A stretch of DNA of 64,000 nucleotides, taken from the NCBI RefSeq assembly GCF_014207985.1, contig NZ_JACHMI010000001.1, positions 8,105,001 to 8,169,000 of the forward strand, read 5' to 3'. The stretch is from Nonomuraea rubra (GTDB lineage: Bacteria; Actinomycetota; Actinomycetes; Streptosporangiales; Streptosporangiaceae). Made by a program: the position numbers and the translations under genes. Shown one piece after another: positions 1-7,281 of the stretch (the stretch's first letter is position 1; every line of letters begins with the position of its first letter). The notes below the pieces were generated by a model, which worked only from the letters and a program-made list of their open reading frames with translations, had not been told where the DNA came from and made no database searches.

Positions 1-812
1 AGGCCCTCGATCCCCAACTCCATCACGTCGCCCGGCTGGAGCCAGATCTGGGGGTCGTGGCCCATGCCGACGCCGGGCGGGGTGCCGGTGTTGATGAGGT
101 CACCCGGCTCCAGGACCATGAACTGGCTCAGGTGGTGCACGATGACGTACGGGTCGAAGATCATCGTCTTGGTGGTGCCGGTCTGGCGGCGCACGCCGTT
201 GACGTCCAGCCACATGGCGAGGTTCTTCACGTCGGCGAGCTCGTCCGGCGTGACCAGCCACGGCCCGGCCGGGTTGAACGTCTCGGCGGACTTGCCCTTG
301 CTCCACTGGCCGCCGCGCTCCATCTGGAAGGCGCGCTCGCTGACGTCGTTGACCACGCAGTACCCGGCGATCGCGGCCTTCGCCTCCTCGGCCGAGTCCA
401 GGTAGGAGGTGCGCCTGCCGATGACGATGCCCAGCTCCACCTCCCAGTCGGTCTTGGTGGAGCCGCGCGGGATGCGCACGTCGTCGTACGGGCCGACGAG
501 GGTGTTGGGCGACTTGGTGAACAGGATCGGCTCCTCCGGCACGGCCTGGCCGGTCTCGGCGGCGTGGTCGCTGTAGTTGAGGCCGATGCACAGGATCTGG
601 TGCGGCCGGGCGATCGGCGCGCCGATCCGCTCGCCGGCGAACTCCCGCGTGTCCCCGCGGCTCACGCGGTCGGCGAGCAGGGCGGGACCGCCCGCGGCGA
701 AGAAGCGCTCGTCGAAGTCGGGGGTGACGTCGGAGACGTCGATGTAGTGGGTGTCGTCCACGCGGACGACCGGCTTCTCGGCGCCGGGCGCGCCGATGCG
801 CATGAGGTACAT
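1..812 (-). CDS. Fumarylacetoacetate hydrolase (FAH) family protein, partial
   Basis: About 270 residues are visible and the C-terminus runs off the left edge. The chain begins MYLMRIGAPG and carries the FAH-fold core: a metal-binding segment around WEVELGIVIG, and INTGTPPGVGMG near the cut. The family hydrolyses C-C bonds of 2,4-diketo acids or hydrates 2-keto-4-pentenoates, using Mg2+ or Mn2+ in the cytoplasm. The exact substrate cannot be told from the sequence. The start at 812 is preceded by a GAGAGA purine run; a second ATG three codons in (803) is possible. The gene is the last visible one of a minus-strand run after IclR (907-1677), which suggests an IclR-controlled sugar-acid or aromatic-acid degradation operon. 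Confidence 0.85.
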   Translation of the reverse strand, partial: MYLMRIGAPGAEKPVVRVDDTHYIDVSDVTPDFDERFFAAGGPALLADRVSRGDTREFAGERIGAPIARPHQILCIGLNYSDHAAETGQAVPEEPILFTKSPNTLVGPYDDVRIPRGSTKTDWEVELGIVIGRRTSYLDSAEEAKAAIAGYCVVNDVSERAFQMERGGQWSKGKSAETFNPAGPWLVTPDELADVKNLAMWLDVNGVRRQTGTTKTMIFDPYVIVHHLSQFMVLEPGDLINTGTPPGVGMGHDPQIWLQPGDVMELGIEG

Positions 813-823
813 GGGCGTCTCTC

Positions 824-910
824 TCAGAGGGGGTTCCAGTAGGGCATGGGCAGGCGGCCGTCGCCGGGGTCCGGGGCGCCCAGGCCGGCGGTGGCCGGGG
901 TGAACGTCAC
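824..910 (-). CDS. Possible 28-residue micro-ORF coupled to iclR and FAH genes
   Basis: A GTG at 908-910 overlaps the TGA of the iclR gene (907-909) and opens a 28-codon frame. It ends with MPYWNPL and a TGA at 824-826, 11 bases before the FAH start. The sequence is rich in Gly, Pro and Asp with no hydrophobic segment. I do not recognise it. The GTGA overlap and the position between two co-directional genes suggest either translational coupling or a leader peptide. It could equally be a chance open frame, because GC-rich DNA produces many. Confidence 0.3.
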   Translation of the reverse strand: MTFTPATAGLGAPDPGDGRLPMPYWNPL

Positions 911-1677
911 GGGAGGTGCTCCCCTGAGGCGATGGCGCGGATGGCGGGCACGTCGTCGACGAGCTTGCGCAGCGGGGTGCGGTAGGCCAGGCCGCTGACG
1001 CTGATGGCGCCGCTGGGCACGGTGGGCGAGGTCAGGTAGGCGGCGACGGCCACGCAGTTGACGCCGGGCTCGTTCTCCTGGTCGTCGGTGGCGTAGCCCT
1101 GCTCGCGGATGCGTACGAGCTCGGCGTGCAGCTCCCCCGCCGTGCCGATCGAGCGCTCGGTCGGGCGTTCCAGCGGGCGGCCGTCCGCCCAGGCGCGGAC
1201 CGCGTCCTCGGTCCTGAGCGCGTCGGCGAGGAGGACCTTGCCGACCGCCGTGCAGTGGGCCGGGTTGCGGCCGCCCACCACCGAGCTGAGCCGCACCGCC
1301 CCGTCAGCCGGGTCGAGCTTGGACCGGTAGACGACCGAGGGCCCGTCGAGCACGGCGTAGTGCGCCGTCTCGCCGTAACGCTCGCACAGCGCCCGCAGCA
1401 CCGGCATGACCCTGACGTGGTCGGGCCGCGCCTCGTGGTGCGCGAAGGCCATCCGCAGGAACTCGTCGCCCAGCACGTACCGGCCGTGGCCGTGCTGGGC
1501 GGCGAGGCCGGCGCGGCGCAGCGCGGCCAGCGCGCGGTGCACGGTCGGCTTCGGGCTGGCCACCGCCCGCGCCATCTCCTCCAGCCCGATGCCGTCGGGG
1601 TGGCGCGCCAGCTCGGCCAGCACCGCGAGCACGCGGTCGGATCCGACGAGCCTGTCCGCGGAATTCTGCTCGGACAT
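907..1677 (-). CDS. IclR family transcriptional regulator
   Basis: 256 residues, the usual IclR length. A winged helix-turn-helix occupies about residues 10-75 (GIGLEEMARAVASPKPTVHR, then the wing GHGRYVLGDEF). The C-terminal effector domain (about 85-250) contains the typical PAHCTAVGKVLLA and the late SGAISVSGLA strand. IclR proteins bind small organic acids and usually repress a neighbouring catabolic operon or their own gene. Here the downstream FAH-family gene, and perhaps the upstream MDR oxidoreductase, are the obvious targets. The 62-base gap ahead of the gene contains a short dyad (1703-1719) that could be its operator. Confidence 0.93.
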   Translation of the reverse strand: MSEQNSADRLVGSDRVLAVLAELARHPDGIGLEEMARAVASPKPTVHRALAALRRAGLAAQHGHGRYVLGDEFLRMAFAHHEARPDHVRVMPVLRALCERYGETAHYAVLDGPSVVYRSKLDPADGAVRLSSVVGGRNPAHCTAVGKVLLADALRTEDAVRAWADGRPLERPTERSIGTAGELHAELVRIREQGYATDDQENEPGVNCVAVAAYLTSPTVPSGAISVSGLAYRTPLRKLVDDVPAIRAIASGEHLP

Positions 1678-1702
1678 GTTCCGAACCCTAGACCATCGTT
1701 CC

Positions 1703-1719
1703 GGTAAACGAAAGTTACC
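1703..1719. promoter_or_regulatory. Candidate IclR operator (GGTAA-N7-TTACC)
   Basis: Five-base inverted arms GGTAA and TTACC separated by seven bases sit 26 bases upstream of the iclR start, in an AT-richer patch of an otherwise GC-rich region. IclR operators are often imperfect palindromes of about this size. The arms are short, so this is a suggestion only. Confidence 0.25.
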
Positions 1720-1739
1720 GCCTCGCCGGCGGGCGTGGA

Positions 1740-2765
1740 TCAGGGGACGGTGACCACGATCTTGCCGACCTGCGCGTTCGACTCCAGGTAGCGGTGCGCC
1801 TCGGCGATCTCCTCCAGCTCGAACGTGCGGTCCACGACGGGCCTGAAGGCCCCCGAGCGCAGCCCGGACGCCACGAACGCCTCCGCGCGACGCAGCCGCT
1901 CGGGGCTGGTCGTGGTCTCCAGCATCGTGTACGTCCGCATCGCCACCGGCGGCATGCCCAGCTCGATCCCCGGGTACGGCGTCGGCTGCCCGCTCAGCGC
2001 CCCGTACACCAGCAGCATGCCGCCGTCCGCGACCGCCCTGGCCAGGTCCCGAACGCCGGGGCCCGCCACCGCGTCGAGGACGAGCTCGGCGCCCCGGCCG
2101 CCGGTGGCCGCCAGCACCCGCTCCGCCACGTCCTCCGCCACGTCCTCCTCCGCCACGCCCTCCTCAGGCCCGGTGACGATCACCTCGGCGGCGCCCTCCT
2201 TCAGCAGCGCCTCCTTCTTGGCGGCGGAGCGGGTCAGGGCGATCGGCGTGGCGCCGAGGCGGTCGGCGACGCGGATGGCGGCCAGGCCCACGCTGCTGGA
2301 GGCCGCGTTCAGCACGACCGTGTCGCCGGGCCGCAGCCCGCCGGTCTCCATCAGCGCGCCGTAGGCCGTCACGTACGACATCCACACGGCTGCGCCCTCG
2401 ACCTCGCCGACCCCCTCCGGGCGGCGCAGGACCGCCGCGGCGGGCACGATCACCCGCTCGCCGTAAACGCCGTAGTCGTTCATCGAGAACGTCTGCACCG
2501 TGCTGACCGGCTGCCCCGGCCGCAGACCGGTGACCCCCGCGCCGACCGCCTCCACGACGCCGGCGGCCTCCGTGCCCAGCGTGGCGGGGAACCGCCTCAC
2601 GGGCTCGATGTACAGGCCGGAGCGGAACAGCACCTCCGACCGGTTCAGCCCGATGGCCGCCACGCGGACGCGCACCTCGCCGGGGCCGGGGTCGCGGACC
2701 TCCACGTCCTCCAGCCGCATCACCCCGGGCCCGCCGAGCTCGCGGAACACCACCATCCTGGCCAT
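1740..2765 (-). CDS. Zinc-independent MDR alcohol dehydrogenase / quinone oxidoreductase family protein
   Basis: 341 residues when started at ATG 2765, which has a GGAAGGA ribosome site; the open frame upstream to 2810 lacks one. An N-terminal GroES-like domain (about 1-125) is followed by a Rossmann domain (about 130-300) with the cofactor loop NAASSSVGLAAIR. The catalytic zinc cysteine and histidine of true alcohol dehydrogenases are absent: the usual Cys position reads GLNRSEVLFRSG, as in NADPH:quinone or enoyl reductases. It probably reduces a quinone or enone with NAD(P)H. A run of GAG/GAC/GCC codons gives the odd acidic repeat EEDVAEDVAE near residue 205, probably a slippage product. 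The gene reads toward iclR, 62 bases away. Confidence 0.88.
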   Translation of the reverse strand: MARMVVFRELGGPGVMRLEDVEVRDPGPGEVRVRVAAIGLNRSEVLFRSGLYIEPVRRFPATLGTEAAGVVEAVGAGVTGLRPGQPVSTVQTFSMNDYGVYGERVIVPAAAVLRRPEGVGEVEGAAVWMSYVTAYGALMETGGLRPGDTVVLNAASSSVGLAAIRVADRLGATPIALTRSAAKKEALLKEGAAEVIVTGPEEGVAEEDVAEDVAERVLAATGGRGAELVLDAVAGPGVRDLARAVADGGMLLVYGALSGQPTPYPGIELGMPPVAMRTYTMLETTTSPERLRRAEAFVASGLRSGAFRPVVDRTFELEEIAEAHRYLESNAQVGKIVVTVP

Positions 2766-2860
2766 CGCAACAGTCCTTCCGTCACAGGGAGCGAGCGTCC
2801 ACTCCAGCACGGAAGTTCGATGACTGTCAAACTTTGATGGCTAACGAACTAAGGACACCG

Positions 2861-3088
2861 TCACAGCGGGCGCTTGGTGCCCGACTCGCCGTCGGCCAGC
2901 ACCATGGCCTTCTGCGGCGTGCGCACCACGGTCGCGGCGGTCACGTTCTGCGGCGTGCGGACCACGTTCGCGTCGCCGCACGGGTCCGACACACCGTCCG
3001 CCTGCGCCGGAGAGGCGCCCAGTGCCAGCACGGCGAGCAGCGCGCCGGTCGCGGCGGCGGCGCGGCGGGTCCGGGTACGGAACATCAT
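2861..3088 (-). CDS. Small secreted protein with VVRTPQ repeats
   Basis: 75 residues. Two adjacent ATG codons (3088 and 3085) follow a GAGGAG ribosome site. Residues 1-30 form a clear Sec signal peptide: arginine-rich start, hydrophobic GALLAVLALGA, and cleavage after AQA. The mature peptide of about 45 residues contains a near-perfect repeat, NVVRTPQNVTAAT then VVRTPQKAM, and one Cys. I do not recognise a family. It may be a cell-wall or extracellular peptide. The gene is divergent from the NTF2-like gene and convergent with nothing; the MDR gene lies downstream on the same strand with its own promoter region between. Confidence 0.65.
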   Translation of the reverse strand: MMFRTRTRRAAAATGALLAVLALGASPAQADGVSDPCGDANVVRTPQNVTAATVVRTPQKAMVLADGESGTKRPL

Positions 3089-3253
3089 GGGGGCTCCTCG
3101 ACTCGACCGGTGATCACGACCGTGCTCCTCACCAGGATCGGCGCCACACCCCCGGCCGTCCACCCCGAATCCTCCCTTTTCTGCTAGTTGCGCGGCGCAT
3201 CTCGTCCCGTATCGTCCCCAGCAACGATCCTGATCACGTGAGGGGTGAGCGGC

Positions 3254-3616
3254 ATGACCGTCGCTGCGGTACGACACGTCTTCCAGGTGGTGGACTCGTT
3301 CGACCCCGACGAGTTCGTGAAGCTGCTGGCGGAGGACGCCACGCTCGTGTTCGCCAACGCCGAGCCGTCGGTCGGGCGCGAGGCCATCGCCGCCGGGCTC
3401 CGGACGTTCTTCTCCACCATCGGCGGCCTGCGGCACCGCATCGTCAGGACCTGGCAGGCGGGGGACGACACCATCGCCGAGACCGAGGTCACGTACCGGA
3501 GGCTCGACGGCAAGGACGTCAGCGTGCCGGCGGTGTCGATCTGGCGCACCGGCTCCGACGGCCTGATCACGGACTACCGCATCTTCGTCGACCTGGCCCC
3601 GGTCTACGCGCCGTAG
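3254..3616 (+). CDS. NTF2/SnoaL-like domain protein
   Basis: About 120 residues. The fold signature is an N-terminal helix pair (RHVFQVVDSFDPDEFVKLLA), a strand with DATLVFANAEPSVGREAI, and C-terminal beta strands ending in DYRIFVDLAPVY. Family members include delta5-3-ketosteroid isomerases, polyketide cyclases and proteins of unknown role; the sequence does not decide among them. ATG 3254 was chosen because AGGGG at 3241-3245 lies eight bases ahead; the GTG at 3245 is inside that ribosome site. It is an apparently monocistronic cytoplasmic protein. Confidence 0.8.
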   Translation: MTVAAVRHVFQVVDSFDPDEFVKLLAEDATLVFANAEPSVGREAIAAGLRTFFSTIGGLRHRIVRTWQAGDDTIAETEVTYRRLDGKDVSVPAVSIWRTGSDGLITDYRIFVDLAPVYAP

Positions 3617-3674
3617 CACGCCGGAGGGCGCGGAGCGGGACACCGGGGCGCGAGCCGGACCCCGTTGCCGGAGA

Positions 3675-3780
3675 TTCCAGGCGGCGCAGTCCCCGGGTGC
3701 CGGGCGGCGCGTCCCCCGACTTCCAGGCGGTCGCATCCCCCGCATTCCCATCGGAGCAGTCCCCGGGTTCCGGGCGGTCA
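3675..3780. repeat. Degenerate 23-24-nt tandem repeat, about 4.5 units
   Basis: The units start at 3675, 3698, 3721, 3745 and 3768. The consensus begins TTCCRGGCGG and continues with CRGTCCCCGGG. The array fills most of the 214-base non-coding gap between the NTF2-like and GNAT genes. Divergence between units means it is older than the perfect repeats elsewhere in the window. Function unknown. Confidence 0.75.
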
Positions 3781-3830
3781 CGGCCGGGCTTCTAGAATCG
3801 CGGCGGGACAGGCTGACGAGGGGCGGGCAC

Positions 3831-4751
3831 GTGCTGGAGACCGGTGTGCGGGCCGCGGCGGAGGGCGACATGCCGGCCGTGCGGGCCGTCGCCCGGCGCT
3901 TCGGCCTGCTGGGCGGCTGGCGGCCCGGCGCCCCCGACTTCCTCGACGCCGAACGCGCCTTCGGCACGCTGCTCCTCGCCCCGGGCCGGCCCGGGCACGC
4001 GCTGGGGTTCGGCGGCACCCTGCGCAGGGGCGAGCTCACCCACCTGGGCGACCTCTTCGTGCTGCCCGCCCACCAGTCGTCGGGGCTCGGCGGCGCCCTG
4101 CTGGCGCGGCTGCTGGCCGGGGACGGTCCCAGGGTCACCTTCGCCTCCTCCGACCATCGCGCCCTGGGCCTGTACGTGCGGCACGGGCTGCGTCCGTGGT
4201 GCCCGCTGCTCTACCTGACCGGGCCGGCGACGGGCCTGCCCGCCCCGCCTGTACGCGTGACGTCCCCCGGCGAGGTCGCGGCCCTGGACGCCGGCGTGGC
4301 GGGCGGCGACCGCCGGCGAACCCTCGCCTGGTACGCGGCCGTTCCCGGGGTCGCCGCGTACACGACGGGCGAGGGCTACGCCTTCGTCCGCGCCATCGAC
4401 GACGAGGCGGTGATCGGCCCGGCAGGCGGCACCACACCACAGGACAGCGTGAACGCCGTCCTCGGCGCCCTCGCCGCCACCGCAACACCAGGCCCCGCGC
4501 CATCAAGCACCGCGCCATCAAGCACCGCGCCATCAAGCACCGCGCCATCGAGCACCGCGACGCCGGGCACCGCGCCGGGTTCGGCGACGCCGGGCACCGC
4601 GAAGATCGCCGTGCCGGGCACGCATCCGCTCGTGCCCGTGCTGGTCGCGGCCGGCTGGCGGATCGGCGACCTGGACACCCTCATGGCCGACGACGCCGCG
4701 CTCGGCCTGATCCGCCCCGACCGCTACGTCCCCCATCCGGACCTCGGCTGA
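3831..4751 (+). CDS. GNAT family N-acetyltransferase
   Basis: 306 residues from a GTG start with GAGGGG eight bases upstream. The acetyl-CoA-binding motif is visible as LFVLPAHQSSGLGGALLARL near residue 85-105, matching the Q-x-x-G-x-G pattern of GNAT motif A. The second half resembles a degenerate second GNAT-like domain containing a low-complexity linker (about 222-255) built from SSTAP repeats. The protein ends with GWRIGDLDTLMADD, a segment typical of actinobacterial two-domain GNATs. The substrate is unknown. The linker is encoded by a fresh 15-nt tandem repeat. Confidence 0.85.
   Translation: MLETGVRAAAEGDMPAVRAVARRFGLLGGWRPGAPDFLDAERAFGTLLLAPGRPGHALGFGGTLRRGELTHLGDLFVLPAHQSSGLGGALLARLLAGDGPRVTFASSDHRALGLYVRHGLRPWCPLLYLTGPATGLPAPPVRVTSPGEVAALDAGVAGGDRRRTLAWYAAVPGVAAYTTGEGYAFVRAIDDEAVIGPAGGTTPQDSVNAVLGALAATATPGPAPSSTAPSSTAPSSTAPSSTATPGTAPGSATPGTAKIAVPGTHPLVPVLVAAGWRIGDLDTLMADDAALGLIRPDRYVPHPDLG
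4497..4556 (+). repeat. 15-nt tandem repeat, 4 copies, inside GNAT gene
   Basis: The unit GCGCCATCAAGCACC occurs at 4497, 4512, 4527 and 4542, with one A-to-G change in the last copy. Each copy adds five residues (APSST) and keeps the reading frame. Near-identity of the copies indicates recent slippage expansion in a linker that tolerates length change. Confidence 0.95.
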
Positions 4752-4772
4752 GCGACGCCGGAGCACTCCCGC

Positions 4773-5372
4773 TCAGGCGTCCTCGCGACCGGCCGCCCCG
4801 TCCTCGGCCAGGAGGCGCAGGCTCTCGCGGGCCCAGTCGGCGCGGGCCTGCGCGACGGCGATCTGACCGGCGAAGACGTGCGCCTTCAGCTTGGCGATCC
4901 GGTCGTGCTCGGCCACCGGCCGGTTCTTCAGCCGTTCCTTGAGCAGATCGGTCTCCTTGGCCAGCAGCGCCTCGCTGTGAGCGCGCCACTCGGCGATCAG
5001 CTTCTCCTGCTCGGCGATGTACGTCCCCAGCACGGACGCGGCCCGCTCCGGCTCGACCATGTCGAAGAAGAGCGCCTGCAGGAAGAACGCGTCACGCACC
5101 GGCGGCGCGGCGTGCCCGCTGCCCACCCAGGTGCGCAGCTCCTCCAGCCCCCGCTCGGTGATCGAGTACACCATCCGCCTCAGCTTCGTGCCGCGGATCT
5201 CCTGCTGCCCCTCGATCAGCCCTGCCTGCTCCATCTGCCGCAACGTCGGATAGATCTGGCTGTGCGGCGCGGACCACACCCAGCGTGGGGCGGCCTCGAA
5301 GAAGCGGGTCAGCTCGTACCCGTTCATCGGGCGCGCCTCCAGGACGCCGAGCAGCGCGTGCTGAAGCGACAT
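4773..5372 (-). CDS. PadR family transcriptional regulator
   Basis: 199 residues from MSLQHALLGVLEARPMNGYE. The N-terminal winged helix (about 1-85) has the PadR signature NGYELTRFF, SQIYPTLRQMEQAGLI and the wing RRMVYSITERGLEEL. The C-terminal coiled-coil (Vir-like, about 95-195) drives dimerisation. PadR proteins repress phenolic-acid and other detoxification or degradation genes and release DNA on ligand binding. A start at 5384 (MLRGMSL) is also possible, since the AGGGG before 5372 is only one base away. The gene is divergent from a ring-cleavage operon and shares with it a perfect PadR-type operator. Confidence 0.92.
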   Translation of the reverse strand: MSLQHALLGVLEARPMNGYELTRFFEAAPRWVWSAPHSQIYPTLRQMEQAGLIEGQQEIRGTKLRRMVYSITERGLEELRTWVGSGHAAPPVRDAFFLQALFFDMVEPERAASVLGTYIAEQEKLIAEWRAHSEALLAKETDLLKERLKNRPVAEHDRIAKLKAHVFAGQIAVAQARADWARESLRLLAEDGAAGREDA

Positions 5373-5408
5373 GCCCCTCAGCATAGGGAGGCACACAGAA
5401 CCCCTAGA

Positions 5409-5428
5409 ACATGTATCGAGATACATGT
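5409..5428. promoter_or_regulatory. PadR-type operator, perfect 9-bp inverted repeat
   Basis: The arms ACATGTATC and GATACATGT are separated by GA. This contains the ATGT/ACAT core known from PadR operators and lies in the divergent promoter region between padR (starts 5372) and the ring-cleavage operon (starts 5462). A 9-bp perfect dyad in this AT-rich island is unlikely by chance. Confidence 0.8.
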
Positions 5429-5461
5429 ATGGTCCTGCCTGATCAACGAGGAGGACCTGGC

Positions 5462-6127
5462 GTGAACGCAGAACCGGCGGACACGGTGCGGGCGCTGGCG
5501 GACGCCGGTCGGGTGCTGGCGGCGGCCGGGCTGGTCACCGCGTTCGGGCACGTGTCGGCCCGGCTACCGGCCGACCGGTTGCTCATGACCCCGCCGGTGC
5601 CGCTGGGGACGCTCACCCCCGGCGCCCCGTACGCGGAGATCCCCCTGGACGCCCCCGGCCTCCCTGCGAACGCTCCCAGGGAGGCGTGGATCCACGTCGA
5701 GATCGCCAGGGCGCGGCCCGGCGTGCACGCGATCTGCCGGGCGCAGCCGCCCACCGCCACCGCGCTGGCCTCGGCCGGGGTGCCGATCCTGCCGCTGCAC
5801 GGTCAGGGCGCGTTCCTCGGCCCCGAGGTGCCCGTGTTCGACGACGCCGTGCTGGTACGCGACCGCGCCCGCGGCAGGGCGCTGGCCGAGCACCTGGCCG
5901 ATGCCCCCGCCCTCGTCATGCGGGGCAACGGCGCGGTGACCGTCGGCGCGAGCGTCGGCGAGGCCGTCGCCCTGATGTGGGTGCTGGAGGCGAGCGCCCG
6001 CATGAACGCCACCGCCGCCGCCTCGGGCACCCCCACCCCCATCACGCCCGCCGAGCAGCAGGCCTGGCGGGCCGTGCGTACCGAACTGACCGGCCGCATC
6101 TGGTCCCATCTCCGGGAGACTTCATGA
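5462..6127 (+). CDS. Class II aldolase/adducin-fold protein, probable HCOMODA-type decarboxylase
   Basis: 221 residues from GTG 5462, with GAGGAGG seven bases before it. The fold signature is clear: GLVTAFGHVSARLP (about 23-36), LMTPP, and LVMRGNGAVTVG (151-162). The usual zinc-binding HTHP is replaced by RAQP (93-96) and the third His by Asn156, although Glu74 of the EAWIH segment is kept. Related proteins (CmtD/PraH group) decarboxylate carboxylated 2-hydroxymuconic semialdehydes after extradiol cleavage of carboxylated catechols. The next gene is an extradiol dioxygenase that overlaps it by ATGA, which supports that role. Substrate assignment is inference. Confidence 0.8.
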   Translation: MNAEPADTVRALADAGRVLAAAGLVTAFGHVSARLPADRLLMTPPVPLGTLTPGAPYAEIPLDAPGLPANAPREAWIHVEIARARPGVHAICRAQPPTATALASAGVPILPLHGQGAFLGPEVPVFDDAVLVRDRARGRALAEHLADAPALVMRGNGAVTVGASVGEAVALMWVLEASARMNATAAASGTPTPITPAEQQAWRAVRTELTGRIWSHLRETS

Positions 6128-7014
6128 TCGAGTTAACCGACATCGCCTACGTCCGCTCGGGAGCGGCCGACCTGGACAACGCGGTGCGCTTCGCCGTGGA
6201 CATCGTCGGCATGGAGCTGACCGCCCAGGAGGACGGCGTCGCCTACCTGCGCGCCGACCAGCGCCACCACTGCCTGGCCCTGGTCGAGGGCGAGTCCGGG
6301 GTGATCAGCTCCGGCTTCCTGGTCCGCGACGAGGACGCGCTGGCCGCCGCCGAGACCGAGCTGGAGAGGGCCGGCATCGAGGTCGCCAGGGGCGATGCCA
6401 AGGCCGCCCGCTCCCGCCGCGTCCGCGACTTCATCGCCTTCGACGACCCCTTCGGCAACCGTGTCGACCTGGCGATCGACCAGGTCACGCTGACCGCGCC
6501 CGTGCACGGCGGCCGCGCGTCCGGCATCACCGAGTTCGGCCACCTGTGCCTGGACGCCCCCGACGTGCGCGAGGCGTACCGGTTCTGGAACGGCCACTTC
6601 AACGCCCGCGTCTCCGACTGGATCGGCGACTGGGCCTGCCTCATGCGCATCGACCAGGTCCACCACAAGCTGGCCGTCTTCCAGGGCAGCGAGCCGGGCC
6701 TGTGCCACATCAACTTCCAGGTCGACTCGCTCGACGACGTCATGCGCAACTGGCACTTCCTGGAGGCGAACGGCGTCGAGATCGAGATGGGCCCCGGCCG
6801 CCACCCGCAGTCCACGGCCGTCTTCGTCTACTTCAAGGGCCCGGAGGGCATCACGTACGAGTACTCCTGGGGCGTGCGGCTCATCACCGACGAGGACGCC
6901 TGGCGGCCCCGCTACTTCGACCCGGCCGAGATCGGCTCCATCGACATGTGGCAGGGCCCGACCCGCCGGGTGCACACCCAGCCCCAGCTCCGCCGTCCGC
7001 TCGGGCAGGGCTGA
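6124..7014 (+). CDS. Type I extradiol ring-cleavage dioxygenase (VOC family)
   Basis: 296 residues with two VOC modules (about 1-122 and 134-270). The iron ligands of the C-terminal module are visible: His140 in EFGHLCLD, His195 in GLCHINFQ and Glu246 in ITYEYSWG, the H-H-E triad of BphC-type enzymes. Such enzymes split a catechol next to the diol with O2. Overlap with the upstream decarboxylase gene, plus downstream tautomerase and semialdehyde dehydrogenase genes, points to 3,4-cleavage of a 2,3-dihydroxybenzoate-type substrate or a similar carboxylated catechol. The gene lies in the PadR-controlled operon. Confidence 0.88.
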   Translation: MIELTDIAYVRSGAADLDNAVRFAVDIVGMELTAQEDGVAYLRADQRHHCLALVEGESGVISSGFLVRDEDALAAAETELERAGIEVARGDAKAARSRRVRDFIAFDDPFGNRVDLAIDQVTLTAPVHGGRASGITEFGHLCLDAPDVREAYRFWNGHFNARVSDWIGDWACLMRIDQVHHKLAVFQGSEPGLCHINFQVDSLDDVMRNWHFLEANGVEIEMGPGRHPQSTAVFVYFKGPEGITYEYSWGVRLITDEDAWRPRYFDPAEIGSIDMWQGPTRRVHTQPQLRRPLGQG

Positions 7015-7073
7015 CCCATGACCGAACGCACCGCCGAGGTGCCGCCGGAGCGCGAGACCATGAGGAGTGTGAC

Positions 7074-7280
7074 ATGCCGCTGGTGGAAGTGACGCTGTCG
7101 GAAGGGCGCGATCCGGCCGCGATCAGGGCGCTCATCCACGAGGTGCACGCCGCCGTGGAGCGCTCGCTGGGCTCTCCCGCGCAGAGCATCCGGGTGATCG
7201 TACGGGAGGTGCCGCGCACCCACTGGGCGGCCGGCGACCAGACGCTGGCCGAACGCGACGAAGCCAGCAGAGGTGGTTGA
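7074..7280 (+). CDS. 4-oxalocrotonate tautomerase family protein
   Basis: 68 residues, MPLVEVTLSEGRDPAAIRAL. After Met removal the catalytic Pro1 is at the N-terminus, as in all 4-OT enzymes. Arg39-like basic residues occur in QSIRVIVREVPRTHWAAG. The enzyme interconverts 2-hydroxymuconate and 2-oxo-3-hexenedioate in meta-cleavage pathways. AGGAG at 7062-7066 is the ribosome site. It is the third gene of the operon, with the dehydrogenase start two bases after its stop. Confidence 0.9.
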   Translation: MPLVEVTLSEGRDPAAIRALIHEVHAAVERSLGSPAQSIRVIVREVPRTHWAAGDQTLAERDEASRGG

Positions 7281-7281
7281 C

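Noticed and set aside
7018..7092. 25-codon frame MTERTAEVPPERE between dioxygenase and tautomerase genes
   Set aside because: It overlaps the tautomerase start out of frame, has no ribosome site and no recognisable sequence. Probably the 5' leader of the tautomerase gene.
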